Part shown: positions 15,669 through 23,295 of the stretch, piece after piece
How positions within the stretch are numbered: the stretch's first letter is position 1
Layout of the letters: the number at the start of each line of letters is the position of its first letter
NCBI GenBank assembly: GCA_039888615.1
Contig: JBDQQS010000030.1
DNA length: 28,039 bases
DNA from: Flavimaribacter sp039888615
GTDB lineage: Bacteria > Pseudomonadota > Alphaproteobacteria > Rhizobiales > Rhizobiaceae
Direction: 5' to 3' (one strand)
Translations under genes and position numbers: made by a program
The notes under the pieces: generated by a model
What the model was told of the DNA's origin: nothing
What the model saw: the letters and a program-made list of their open reading frames with translations, nothing else
Databases searched by the model: none

Positions 15669-17711
15669 ATGAGCGCTGTTTTTCCGATCAACCAGGACAA
15701 TCGCTACCGCGTCTACACCGCAGCTGACAGCCAGACGGTCTTCGCCATCCCGTTTCCCTTTCAGGCCGAGGCGGACATTGCCGCCTATCAGAACGATGTC
15801 GAACTATCCAACCCGACCGACTATACGCTGAGCGGCGCAGGGGAGGCGGCCGGTGGCGCGCTGACGCTGACCACCGCCGCTGCCGAGGGCGACGAGATCG
15901 TCATCATCGGCAAGGCAGTGCTCGACCGGCTGACCTCGCTGGTGACCAATGGCCGGTTCTCGAGCAGGGTGTTGGACGACGAGCTGGACCGGGCGCGCAT
16001 CATCCACCAGGAACTGGAGCGGGAAACCCGCCGGGCGCTGAAAATAAAGCTGGACGGAGTAGAGCTCGAGCCGCTGCCGACGCCGGAAGCGGGCGCGCTT
16101 CTGGTGTGGAACGATGACGAAAGCGGCCTTATCAACGGGCCGACAACGGAGGATCTGGAAAACGCGGAGGAGTATGCCGACGCCGCTGTCGAGAGCGCGG
16201 AGATCGCCATCGCCGCCGGCGCGGAAGCGGCCGCGCACGCCTCGTCGATCGCCGTCAAGTTTTTCGCGAGCCGTGATCTTGCCGAGGCGACGGCGATCTC
16301 CGACTTCACGCAGATCTTGCTGGTGGCGCACAATGGCCGCGCGCTGCGCTACGTCGAGGATGCCGACGCCGCCACCCCGGCGCTGACCACCGCCGACGGG
16401 CGGCTCTGGGTGCCGGCCGACGAATTCATCACTTTCGACCATTTCGGCGCCGTGGCGGACAATGCGACGGATTGCAGCGCCTCCATGCAGGCCGCGATCG
16501 ACTATGCGGCGGGGTTTGATGATGGCGCAACCGTGCATGGTTTGCCCGGCAAATACGCGATTGCGTCTCAGCTAGAGTGGCTGCCTGGCGTGTCGTTCGA
16601 GCTGCAGGCCGGATGCGTTGTCAGGGCCAAGGCTGCAATGTTTGCGATGCTGAACGTCGCCACCGGAGCGGCCAATCGCATCAAGCGTGTCCGTTTTCGC
16701 GGCGGCAAGCTGGACGCCAACTATCTGGCGGAACGCGTGCTCTTTCTCAAGGAATACGAGGCGGTGGAAATCGCCGATTTCCATTTCACCGACTGCGACG
16801 TCAACTACATCCATCTCGGCACCGAGGGGCAGAGCGCCAACAATTACGAGGCCCGTATTCACGATGGCCTGCTGGAGCGCTCGGCCGACAACAATTTCGA
16901 TGTCTCCGGCGCTTCACCGCGCGGCATCTACTTTGACCTCACCGGATCGAACTCGGACGCGCTGATTTCCGACGTGGTGATCCTGGGCTGCAAGACGGGC
17001 GTCCAGGGGCAGATCTACGGCTCGATGATTTCGCGAGTGCATCCCTGGAGCTACGTGCCGACCACGGGCACGATGGAAACGGCGTTTCGCCTGGTGGGCG
17101 ACAACAACATCGTTTCGGAATGCTACGCCGACTCGTTTTCGCTCTATGGCTATCATTTCGACGGGGTGAGAAACGTGTTGAACCACTCCATCACGAACGC
17201 CTCGAGCTATCACGAGGACGATACGGGCGGCTGTGTTCTGCTCTCGACAGGCTCCTCGCTGTTTGCGACCGGCAACGTGTTTCGTTCGTCCAGCGCCGCC
17301 AACCGGATCTCGAAAGAGTTTGACGGCGACACCTCCAGCCTGATCGCCGATTCAAACCAGACGCAGAACATCGTCTCTGTTTTCGGAGACCAGGGCGTCG
17401 GCAAGACGGAGGCCTATGTGGCCTTCACGACGAACACCGGCGCGGATCCCACGATCGAGACCGAGACAAACATCAACGGCGTCACCCGCAACAGCGACAC
17501 GGATTTCTCGATCACCTTCAATCGGCAGATGGCGAGCTCGGCTTTTCAGGTCGTCGTGGAAGCGACGCCGTCATCCTATCCGGGGATCGTGATTCCGGTG
17601 ATCCGCGACAAGTCTGTCTGGATGGCGCGTGTGCAATTCCTCGACGAGACGGGAGAGTTTGTTGAGCCGGCGACTGTGGCTGTGGCGGTGAAGGGGACGG
17701 TTACGATTTGA
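15669..17711 (+). CDS. Tailspike / tail fibre protein with beta-helix region
   Basis: The 680-residue protein should bind, and perhaps cleave, the cell-surface glycan. Residues 1-120 match the particle-binding head of T7-type tail fibres: 'YRVYTAADSQTVFAIPFPFQ' followed by 'VELSNPTDYTLSG' and 'GDEIVIIGKAVLDR'. A short Ala-rich helical stretch follows (about 165-200). From about residue 255, 'FDHFGAVADNATDCSASMQA' is the usual opening of a pectate-lyase-like right-handed beta-helix as found in tailspikes. Repeating short strands run to about 560, and a beta-rich C-terminal domain (570-680) may be for trimerisation or receptor contact. A GAGGG ribosome binding site precedes the ATG. It is detached from the virion operon by the accessory island. 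Confidence 0.85.
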   Translation: MSAVFPINQDNRYRVYTAADSQTVFAIPFPFQAEADIAAYQNDVELSNPTDYTLSGAGEAAGGALTLTTAAAEGDEIVIIGKAVLDRLTSLVTNGRFSSRVLDDELDRARIIHQELERETRRALKIKLDGVELEPLPTPEAGALLVWNDDESGLINGPTTEDLENAEEYADAAVESAEIAIAAGAEAAAHASSIAVKFFASRDLAEATAISDFTQILLVAHNGRALRYVEDADAATPALTTADGRLWVPADEFITFDHFGAVADNATDCSASMQAAIDYAAGFDDGATVHGLPGKYAIASQLEWLPGVSFELQAGCVVRAKAAMFAMLNVATGAANRIKRVRFRGGKLDANYLAERVLFLKEYEAVEIADFHFTDCDVNYIHLGTEGQSANNYEARIHDGLLERSADNNFDVSGASPRGIYFDLTGSNSDALISDVVILGCKTGVQGQIYGSMISRVHPWSYVPTTGTMETAFRLVGDNNIVSECYADSFSLYGYHFDGVRNVLNHSITNASSYHEDDTGGCVLLSTGSSLFATGNVFRSSSAANRISKEFDGDTSSLIADSNQTQNIVSVFGDQGVGKTEAYVAFTTNTGADPTIETETNINGVTRNSDTDFSITFNRQMASSAFQVVVEATPSSYPGIVIPVIRDKSVWMARVQFLDETGEFVEPATVAVAVKGTVTI

Positions 17712-17844
17712 TCAATCGGCTGTTGTGCGGCATCCACCTGGTTCCGGAGATTTGCTGACGGATAAGTAGAACGGCAAGCACCAGGTACTGTGATGCGGAC
17801 CGGCGGGCATTCAAATTTTCACGCATCTATTGTATGCTTGGCCT

Positions 17845-18726
17845 ATGGACAACTTCGACAACGTCTCGTTTTTGACCATCAACAACACCAGACTCGCGTA
17901 TCATGAAGCCGGTGAAGGCATTCCCCTGGTGCTTGTTCACGGCGGCGTCTCGGATATGCGAAGTTGGAGCAACCAGATTACGCCCTTTGCAGAACGCTAT
18001 CGGACGATCCTATACAGCCGACGCTATCACTGCCCGAACCAGCCGATTTTGCCTGACGCGCCAGACCCGATCGGAACTCATGTCGACGACCTAGCAAGCC
18101 TGATCAATTCCCTCGATGCCAACCCTGCTCATATCGTTGGGCATTCCTGGGGCGGTCTGATTGTACTCATACTCGCCATGCGACAGCCCGAACTCTTTCG
18201 CAGCGTTGTGCTGATCGAACCGCCAGTTGTGTCGATGCATGTCAATATTCCGCCAAAGATCAATCAGATGATCGGCCTGTTCGTTCGACACCCAAGGTTG
18301 GCCATCGCGATCGCCAAGCTTGGTGGAGGCGCCTTGGCGCCAGCAGAAAAAGCTTTCCGAAATGGCGATGACAAAACGGCGGTCGAACGCTTTGGCCGGG
18401 GCGTTCTTGGCGACCGGTGGTTTGCGTCACTTTCGGCCGAGCGTTACCAACAAGTATGGGACAATCGCGGGGCAGATCGTGCACAGGCGCTCTACAAAGG
18501 ATTTCCTGACCTGATTGGCGCCAGCCTCGACAAAGTTTCCATGCCTGTATTGCTGTTGACCGGTTCTGAAAGCCCCGCCGTATTTCAGCTGTTGAATGCC
18601 GATCTGTCAGGACGACTTCCAAACGCAAGGCAGAAGGTCATCTCAGGGGCCTCCCACATCGTTCAAGAGGACGCACCAATGGCGCTGAACGAGGCGGTCC
18701 TGAACTTTCTTGATGAAGCTGGTTGA
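17845..18726 (+). CDS. Alpha/beta hydrolase (cargo gene)
   Basis: The 293-residue product, from the ATG at 17845 (a TTG at 17830 is possible), has the classic alpha/beta hydrolase order: 'GIPLVLVHGGVSDMRSW' oxyanion region near 25-41, nucleophile elbow GHSWGG with Ser101, and a C-terminal 'SGASHIVQEDAP' with His271. The acid may be in 'LLTGSESPAVF' (Glu242). The substrate cannot be told. It is not a virion or lysis function and lies between tailspike and endolysin, a common place for lysogenic-conversion cargo. No strong ribosome binding site is visible. Confidence 0.85.
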   Translation: MDNFDNVSFLTINNTRLAYHEAGEGIPLVLVHGGVSDMRSWSNQITPFAERYRTILYSRRYHCPNQPILPDAPDPIGTHVDDLASLINSLDANPAHIVGHSWGGLIVLILAMRQPELFRSVVLIEPPVVSMHVNIPPKINQMIGLFVRHPRLAIAIAKLGGGALAPAEKAFRNGDDKTAVERFGRGVLGDRWFASLSAERYQQVWDNRGADRAQALYKGFPDLIGASLDKVSMPVLLLTGSESPAVFQLLNADLSGRLPNARQKVISGASHIVQEDAPMALNEAVLNFLDEAG

Positions 18727-18830
18727 GTCTCAAAGCTGTCATCAGCTGCGATTGGAGATAGCAGAAAAGTACTGGTGGGTGGCCTTTCTACTTTGCAGGT
18801 TCCCCAAAAGCGGAGTCAGTGAGAAATCGA

Positions 18831-19211
18831 TCATGCAGGCGGAATCGCCCCCCGCTCTCCGAGCAGATAGCGCGCCACGTCGACGTAGTCGAACAACAGC
18901 GATATCGCGATCGAAGCCATCAGAACGTAGAGGATTTGCCGGAAAGGTGTCTTGTAATCGACCCGTGACACCCGGTAGCCGAGATAAACCAACAAGGGCG
19001 TCCAAAGCACGACATGGGGCAATCCAAGCAGTCTGACGAACCCCACAGTGGCATACATCCACTGCATCGAGATCATCACCGCAACGCTCACAATAAACAG
19101 AACGACCGCGTCGAGGCGTGTCTGTTTTGAGAAGAGACACACAATCCAGGAGATCGTCATAATAAAGGTCAGCCAAAGGACCCAGTAGGTGACAAGCGGC
19201 GGCTGTGCCAT
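18831..19211 (-). CDS. Predicted integral membrane protein
   Basis: About 126 residues from the ATG at 19211, which follows a GGAAG signal; upstream ATGs at 19223 and 19292 are also possible. Four hydrophobic helices can be seen: 'VTYWVLWLTFIMTISWIVCL', 'LDAVVLFIVSVAVMISM', 'VRLLGLPHVVLWTPLLVYLG', and 'ILYVLMASIAISLLFDYV'. I do not recognise a family. It is on the strand opposite to the neighbouring cargo and lysis genes and may act in the inner membrane. P22 keeps its SieA exclusion membrane protein in a comparable neighbourhood, but no sequence likeness is claimed. Confidence 0.65.
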   Translation of the reverse strand: MAQPPLVTYWVLWLTFIMTISWIVCLFSKQTRLDAVVLFIVSVAVMISMQWMYATVGFVRLLGLPHVVLWTPLLVYLGYRVSRVDYKTPFRQILYVLMASIAISLLFDYVDVARYLLGERGAIPPA

Positions 19212-19362
19212 GACCGCTTCCATGAAAGACAAATCCAACCCCTCCGTGTTGCGACTATTGTCTAGCAAATTCTGCCTCCTGGTTCCAGTCATCGTAGCAG
19301 TTGACCAGAGATACCATCCCTCACAATCGCTCCTGGATTTTCAGGAAGTGATTGAGGGCAAC

Positions 19363-20010
19363 ATGACGATTTCCACAACCGACCGGTTTAACATCTGCCA
19401 TGCCATCACCGCGAAATGGGAGGGTGGTTGGTCGAACCATTCCACCGATCCGGGCGGCAAGACCATGTATGGCGTGACCGAAGCGACGTATCACGCCTGG
19501 CTCAAGAAGCGGAAGCTGCCGGCAAAGCCGGTGAAGACAATCACCTATGCGAAGGCGCTCCGGCTCTACAAAGACGAGTACTGGCGCCCGACGGCAGTCA
19601 AATACAATCTGGTTCCGGGCGTCGATCTTGCCGTCTATGACGCGGCCGTCAATTCCGGTGTGTCGCGCGGCATAAAATGGCTCCGCGCCGGTTCCGGCCC
19701 GGCCGACCACACGGTGACGGTGAGAAACATCTGCCGCAAGCGGCTCTCCTTCATGCAGAGCCTGAAGATCTGGAAGACATTCGGCAAGGGCTGGTCAAAC
19801 CGTGTCGCCGACATCGAGGTCAAGGCCGTCGCCATGGCGGCCGAGGCGATGACGAAAGGCGCCGGCGAAGCAGCCAGGCAGCGGACAGAGCAGAAAGTGA
19901 AGGAGATCGCCCGGCGGGAGGTCGCCGATGGCGCGGACGAGGCCGCTTTCAAGCAGAAGGCAGCCGTGGCGAGCGCACGGGTCGACGCCTATCACAAGGC
20001 GGCTGTCTGA
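19363..20010 (+). CDS. Endolysin, glycosyl hydrolase family 108 (copy 1)
   Basis: The 215-residue protein should cleave peptidoglycan as an N-acetylmuramidase. Residues 8-45 carry the GH108 pattern, 'CHAITAKWEGGWSNHSTDPG' with catalytic Glu20 and 'GKTMYGVTEATY'. Residues about 80-150 form the peptidoglycan-binding part (PG_binding_3 type), with 'GVDLAVYDAAVNSGVSRGIK'. An Ala/Lys-rich helical tail follows (152-215). I chose the ATG at 19363 because it follows GAGGG; the open frame upstream is unconserved in the second copy. Its stop overlaps the holin start (TGATG). A shorter chimeric copy lies at 23752-24327. Confidence 0.9.
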   Translation: MTISTTDRFNICHAITAKWEGGWSNHSTDPGGKTMYGVTEATYHAWLKKRKLPAKPVKTITYAKALRLYKDEYWRPTAVKYNLVPGVDLAVYDAAVNSGVSRGIKWLRAGSGPADHTVTVRNICRKRLSFMQSLKIWKTFGKGWSNRVADIEVKAVAMAAEAMTKGAGEAARQRTEQKVKEIARREVADGADEAAFKQKAAVASARVDAYHKAAV

Positions 20011-20528
20011 TGGGCGCGCTTGTCACAATCCTGCTCAGCGTCGGCGCGCCGATCCTCGCAGGCATCCTGAAGTCGAAAGGCGGAAAGGGTGGCGCAATCG
20101 CCGGCGACGTCATCGAGACGGTCGCCGGCAAGCTCGGCACGGACGCCACGCCAGAGGCGATCGAGCAGGCCTATAACGCCGATCCGGAGATCTTCACAAA
20201 GACTGTGCGGACCATCGAGACAGACTATGCGGCCATCGCCCGCGCCGGCGCGGAAGCGCACAAGGCCTATATCGAGCTTGCGAAGGGCGACCGCGACAGC
20301 GCAGATCTTCTGACGAGGATATGGCGGCCGATGAACGGCTTTCTGTTTCCCGTCGGCTGCCTCATCATCGTCGCGACGGTCTGCGTCATGCTGTTGTCCA
20401 GGATTCCCGTGGACGCCTCCGTGCTGCCGCTAATCGGCATTGTCGTGCCCGTCATGACCGCCTGGGCCGGCGTCGTCGGCTACTATGTCGGCCAGCGCAC
20501 CAAAGAAAAGACAAAGGGCTCGAACTGA
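20010..20528 (+). CDS. Holin, three-TM type
   Basis: A 172-residue membrane protein probably forming the holes that release the endolysin. It has a hydrophobic N-terminal segment 'LVTILLSVGAPILAGIL' and two C-terminal hydrophobic helices, 'FLFPVGCLIIVATVCVMLLS' and 'LPLIGIVVPVMTAWAGVVGY', with a basic tail. This recalls the GTA_holin_3TM type known from gene-transfer agents and alphaproteobacterial phages. The start overlaps the endolysin stop by one base and the stop overlaps the next gene by one base, giving a coupled lysis cassette. Confidence 0.75.
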   Translation: MGALVTILLSVGAPILAGILKSKGGKGGAIAGDVIETVAGKLGTDATPEAIEQAYNADPEIFTKTVRTIETDYAAIARAGAEAHKAYIELAKGDRDSADLLTRIWRPMNGFLFPVGCLIIVATVCVMLLSRIPVDASVLPLIGIVVPVMTAWAGVVGYYVGQRTKEKTKGSN

Positions 20529-20839
20529 TGGCGATCAACGAGATGAATGGCAACGCGCGCCGGTTTATCGACTGGCGCCTCTCCGTCGGCAACATCATCA
20601 CCATTCTGGGCATGATCATCGGGGGTCTGAGCATGTGGTTCGGCCTGGGCGAGCGCGTGACCGTACTGGAGACCAATCTGAGCATACAGGCGGCCGATAT
20701 CATGCAGATGTCCGGCCGCCTTCAACGGGTTGAAGAGCGAGCAGGAGATGTTCGGGAGAGGTTAAAGGGTATTGAGGTCACCCAACAGCAACAGAACGAG
20801 ACGCTGAAGCGGATTCTGCAGGCGGTGGAGAGCCAATAG
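20528..20839 (+). CDS. Membrane-anchored coiled-coil protein of the lysis cassette
   Basis: The 103-residue product has one transmembrane helix ('VGNIITILGMIIGGLSMWFG', residues 20-39) followed by a coiled coil ('MQMSGRLQRVEERAGDVRER' and 'QQQNETLKRILQAVE'). The layout of a membrane anchor plus a periplasmic coiled coil recalls an inner-membrane spanin or a lysis accessory protein. It is the third coupled gene after endolysin and holin. Residues 59 onward reappear as the C terminus of the second endolysin. No lipoprotein partner is seen, so the spanin role is a guess. Confidence 0.7.
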   Translation: MAINEMNGNARRFIDWRLSVGNIITILGMIIGGLSMWFGLGERVTVLETNLSIQAADIMQMSGRLQRVEERAGDVRERLKGIEVTQQQQNETLKRILQAVESQ

Positions 20840-20866
20840 TGGATGACCGGCTCCGGATTTCCACCA

Positions 20867-21130
20867 CTAGCGGAAATTGACGGCCTTTAGGATGTACGGT
20901 GTCTTACGTCCACGAGAATAAGTTTTGCAGGCGGCCCTGTGGATCGAAGCGAGCGATGAATCGAATGCGGCAAGGCAATCAGTCTCGGACGGCAGTTTGT
21001 CGCCTTGCTCCCACAATGCTCCCGCCTCTATAAAGAACGGCACTTCAAACATTCCGTCATGGCCGACAAAGCGGACTGCGTTGCGGGCTTCATCATAGCT
21101 GCGACTGGGATTGGGAAACGCCAGACTCAT
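20867..21130 (-). CDS. DUF1488 family protein
   Basis: An 87-residue protein beginning 'MSLAFPNPSRSYDEARNAVR' and 'FVGHDGMFEVPFFIEAGAL', the pattern of DUF1488 proteins common in Rhizobiales and other proteobacteria. The function of the family is unknown to me. AAGGA lies 8 bases before the ATG. It is the last of four small genes on the minus strand (21753 to 20867) and overlaps the end of its neighbour by 38 bases. Confidence 0.82.
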   Translation of the reverse strand: MSLAFPNPSRSYDEARNAVRFVGHDGMFEVPFFIEAGALWEQGDKLPSETDCLAAFDSSLASIHRAACKTYSRGRKTPYILKAVNFR

Positions 21131-21362
21131 GAGTTCGGTCCTTTTTATGCGGATTGTTCCGAAAAGGCAATTTCTCTAACAGGTTCTGGCGGAGTTCAGT
21201 CCTCCAACGATTGGCGACCAGTTTATCCACAACTGTGTCTAACCGATCGGTGTAATTCTTGCTTTGCATGTATGCCGGAACGCCGGGATCTGGAGAGCCT
21301 CCCTCGTTCTCCCAGACGTCAATAGAGGTGATATTCCTGGACTGAGATTTATTCCTTGTCAT
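21093..21362 (-). CDS. Unknown small protein, 89 residues
   Basis: The frame overlaps the 21349-21579 gene by 14 bases and the DUF1488 gene by 38 bases, so it fits an operon but with unusual overlaps. The product is polar and basic ('YTDRLDTVVDKLVANRWRTE' and 'LPFRNNPHKKDRTHESG') with no family I recognise. It could be a real short gene or a chance frame between two better-supported genes. Confidence 0.4.
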   Translation of the reverse strand: MTRNKSQSRNITSIDVWENEGGSPDPGVPAYMQSKNYTDRLDTVVDKLVANRWRTELRQNLLEKLPFRNNPHKKDRTHESGVSQSQSQL

Positions 21363-21579
21363 GATCGAAGCCTTCTATTGCGCCCGAGTAGATTATTGCA
21401 CCGTCAGCATCCGTGATTGACAAGCCGTTCGGTTGCTGCGGCATGTCGAGTGTCTTCGAAAGTTTCCAGGCAGTTTTGATTGCATCTTCGATATCGGCTA
21501 CTTCCATGGTCTGGTGACCGATAGCGGCATGAAGGTCATCAGCGTCACGGGTGCGGTAGAATTCAACCACTACCCTCAT
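21349..21579 (-). CDS. Conserved small protein of Rhizobiales type
   Basis: 76 residues from the ATG at 21579, preceded by GGAG at 10 bases; TTG codons further up are less likely. The sequence 'MRVVVEFYRTRDADDLHAAI' and 'AWKLSKTLDMPQQPNGLSIT' with 'DADGAIIYSG' resembles small proteins of unknown function that I recall in many Rhizobiaceae. The C-terminal half has the pattern of a beta-hairpin with an acidic end. It is the second gene of the minus-strand cluster. Confidence 0.68.
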   Translation of the reverse strand: MRVVVEFYRTRDADDLHAAIGHQTMEVADIEDAIKTAWKLSKTLDMPQQPNGLSITDADGAIIYSGAIEGFDHDKE

Positions 21580-21612
21580 CAACAATATCTCCGGTTCGCA
21601 GTCGCGCAGTAT

Positions 21613-21753
21613 TCAGCTGCTACCCTTGCCGCGACGGGGATTTGTTTCCGCTTGTCTGATTTGGCTGCTGAACGTGTTCTCAGACTTTGGCGGCGACTTT
21701 GGCTGCTTGGGCTTTCTGATTTCCCGGTTCCCGCGCTTTTGTCCTTTGGCCAT
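21613..21753 (-). CDS. Very small basic protein (MAKGQKRGNREI type)
   Basis: A 46-residue Lys/Arg/Pro-rich protein from the ATG at 21753, preceded by AAAGGA. It begins 'MAKGQKRGNREIRKPKQPKS', a signature seen in short proteins of many Rhizobiales genomes. Function unknown. First gene of the minus-strand cluster. The open frame upstream to 21810 lacks a start signal. Confidence 0.65.
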   Translation of the reverse strand: MAKGQKRGNREIRKPKQPKSPPKSENTFSSQIRQAETNPRRGKGSS

Positions 21754-22100
21754 GTTCGAATTTCCTTTCTCCAGTAATCCCGATCGGGGAATCGCTTCCG
21801 AAACTGCCACTACATCCGTGTCAGTATTGGTTTCGTTTCCGGTTCGAAAAGGAGCATGCGCGACGATCGCGTCACGCGCCTGTTAAACGAAATTTGGGGT
21901 AAATGGCGGGTCTCTGACACCGCGAAGCCATATCGGCCAAATCAAGGTAATCTACAACCAGCATATGTGTTCCCAGTGTAGTGGAAACAAGGGGGCAGGG
22001 CGATTTAAGATTTCTTGAGCGAGATAAAAGACAAGGATCGGTTGTAGGCAATGCAAACGTTGTGATCAAATGCGAAATTCCGCTGATATGTCCACAGATC
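21754..22100. other. Intergenic stretch, no gene recognised
   Basis: Between the divergent small-gene cluster and the cspA block I see short frames on both strands but none with a ribosome binding site or recognisable product. It probably holds the promoter of the minus-strand cluster. The region after 22101 is cspA leader. Confidence 0.5.
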
Positions 22101-22129
22101 TTGTTTCAAACACAGTTCAAGTCTATGTA
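22101..22129 (+). promoter_or_regulatory. Candidate promoter of cspA copy 1
   Basis: TTGTTT (22101-22106) and TATGTA (22124-22129) are spaced by 17 bases. The -35 and following CAAACACAGTT are kept in copy 2 at 24366. It would give a leader of about 145 bases, the usual length for cold-shock genes whose mRNA leader responds to temperature. Confidence 0.4.
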
Positions 22130-22281
22130 CGGATTGTCGATTTTGTGGCCGATTTGACTATGGCCCGCGTTTACCGCGCTTGCTTCCGTCTCTTTTACCT
22201 TGATCTCGAATTCATCGCTCGGAATGTGTTTGACCGCCATTCTCGAGCATACGAAGCAATTGCATCTTAAAGGAAAACGCA

Positions 22282-22491
22282 ATGACCACTGGAACAGTTA
22301 AATGGTTCAATTCTACAAAGGGCTTCGGGTTCATTGAACCCACTGACGGCGGAAAAGACGTCTTCGTTCACGCCTCGGCGATCGAACGCGCAGGAATGCG
22401 GAGCCTCGTTGAGGGTCAGAAGATCAACTTCGAGCTCGTAAACGATCAAAATACCGGTAAAGCATCGGCTGAACAGCTTAGCGCCGCTTAA
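22282..22491 (+). CDS. cspA: Cold-shock protein, CspA family (copy 1)
   Basis: A 69-residue single cold-shock domain. The RNA-binding motifs are clear: 'KGFGFIEP' (RNP1) at residues about 15-22 and 'DVFVHASAI' (RNP2) at about 29-37, within the opening 'TGTVKWFNSTKGFGF'. It binds single-stranded RNA/DNA and acts as a chaperone of mRNA structure. AAAGGAAAA precedes the ATG. A leader of about 145 bases and an intrinsic terminator (22578-22602) frame it. A second copy lies at 24548-24757; the two proteins differ at about a fifth of the positions. Confidence 0.95.
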   Translation: MTTGTVKWFNSTKGFGFIEPTDGGKDVFVHASAIERAGMRSLVEGQKINFELVNDQNTGKASAEQLSAA

Positions 22492-22577
22492 CAGACGCAG
22501 CACATTAGCGCGCCTGTCGAGTCACGGATGTACTGGCAGGCAGGTTGCGGAAAATGTATAGCGCGCGGCGCAATGGG

Positions 22578-22602
22578 AAGGCGGGATCAAACCCGCCTTT
22601 TT
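22578..22602 (+). terminator. Intrinsic terminator of cspA copy 1
   Basis: AAGGCGGG (22578-22585) pairs with CCCGCCTT (22592-22599) around ATCAAA, followed by T to 22602. The same hairpin ends copy 2. Confidence 0.9.
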
Positions 22603-22635
22603 CATTCGGGTTTCAGATTTTCTCCACCCCGCATT

Positions 22636-22805
22636 GTAAGGCGGGAGACCAGGTAAATCTCACGGCCAAATTAGCGGGCGTCAGATCGAAAAGCGGGAAG
22701 CTGCCGACGTGGGTGTACGCTGAACGATCCTTTCCACCGTGCCGTGGTTTTTCGTTGCGAGTTACTGCTGATAGTGGACAAATTTCACAAGACTGTTACG
22801 CTTAA
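22636..22805 (+). pseudogene. Broken copy of the KOW-like gene at 24913
   Basis: The reading 'CKAGDQVNLTAKLAGVRS' matches 'YKAGDQVNLRSNFAGVRS' of the intact gene at 24913-25191. Here the ribosome binding site and start codon (the AGGAGG-ATG of copy 2) are gone and the sequence diverges after 'GVRS', so the frame no longer gives the same protein. Confidence 0.75.
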
Positions 22806-22836
22806 CCTTTTGTTTTTGTTTATGTAAGCGCAAACT

Positions 22837-22873
22837 CTTAATCAGCGGGTCCAGGGTTCGAGTCCCTGCTCAC
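22837..22873 (+). other. tRNA-Lys(CTT) 3' fragment, attachment-site remnant 1
   Basis: CTTAATCAGCGGGTCCAGGG (22837-22856) then TTCGAGTCCCTGCTCAC, the anticodon loop through T arm and part of the acceptor 3' strand of a tRNA with anticodon CTT (Lys). The T stem CAGGG/CCCTG pairs perfectly, but upstream bases do not form an anticodon stem and the acceptor end after CTCAC is lost. It matches 36 of 37 bases of the fragment at 27821. Such 3' fragments are what integration into a tRNA gene leaves behind. Confidence 0.85.
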
Positions 22874-22939
22874 GCTGTACGCTGATCAACATCTATGAAT
22901 GGCGCGGGTGGCTATTCAATCAATGATAGGAGATCAACT

Positions 22940-22963
22940 ATGCAATTTTATGTTATTCATTAA
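22940..22963 (+). CDS. Seven-codon frame with a strong ribosome binding site
   Basis: AGGAG at 22928-22932 is seven bases before an ATG that begins MQFYVIH and then a TAA stop. It may be the remnant of a gene start cut off by rearrangement, or a leader peptide. It may also be chance. Confidence 0.2.
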   Translation: MQFYVIH

Positions 22964-23001
22964 GAAATACTCATTGCAACACTATATCCGGGAATAGATT
23001 A

Positions 23002-23295
23002 ATGATCCGCCATACCGTCGTTTTCCGCCTGAAACACCCGTCGAACTCGCCCGCGGAAAAAGCCTTCCTCGACGATGCAAGGACGGCCCTTGCCGCGATT
23101 CCGGGCGTGGAGAAATTCGAACAACTCCGCGAGATCAGCCCGAAGAACAACTACGCCTTCGGATTTTCCATGGAATTCAGCGATCAGGCGACCTACAGCG
23201 GCTATAACGACCATCCCGACCATGTCGCCTTTGTTCGCGATCGCTGGATGCACGAGGTCGACGACTTCCTTGAGATCGATTACACCGAACTTTGA
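23002..23295 (+). CDS. Dabb-domain (stress-responsive alpha-beta barrel) protein
   Basis: A 97-residue protein beginning 'MIRHTVVFRLKHPSNSPAEK' with 'AIPGVEKFEQLREISPKNNY' and 'YNDHPDHVAFVRDRWMHEVD', the standard pattern of the Dabb family: a dimeric alpha-beta barrel found in stress proteins and some small-molecule enzymes. The specific role is unknown. It lies just right of the first tRNA fragment and looks like a host gene. Only a weak ribosome binding site is visible before the ATG. Confidence 0.88.
   Translation: MIRHTVVFRLKHPSNSPAEKAFLDDARTALAAIPGVEKFEQLREISPKNNYAFGFSMEFSDQATYSGYNDHPDHVAFVRDRWMHEVDDFLEIDYTEL

Larger units (their letters stand above)
22101..22640 (+). repeat. Duplicated cspA block, copy 1
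   Basis: The stretch from the cspA leader through the gene, its 3' region, terminator and on toward the next gene is repeated at 24366-24900. Identity is visibly high, highest in the 3' untranslated part. Coordinates of the ends are approximate. Confidence 0.85.

Noticed and set aside
22070..22270. 66-codon frame before cspA copy 1
   Set aside because: It lies in the cspA leader, has no start signal and is not kept as a frame in copy 2.
22829..22876. Functional tRNA-Lys gene
   Set aside because: No D arm, no 5' acceptor strand and no anticodon stem partner precede the fragment; only the 3' part is present. The same holds at 27821-27863.
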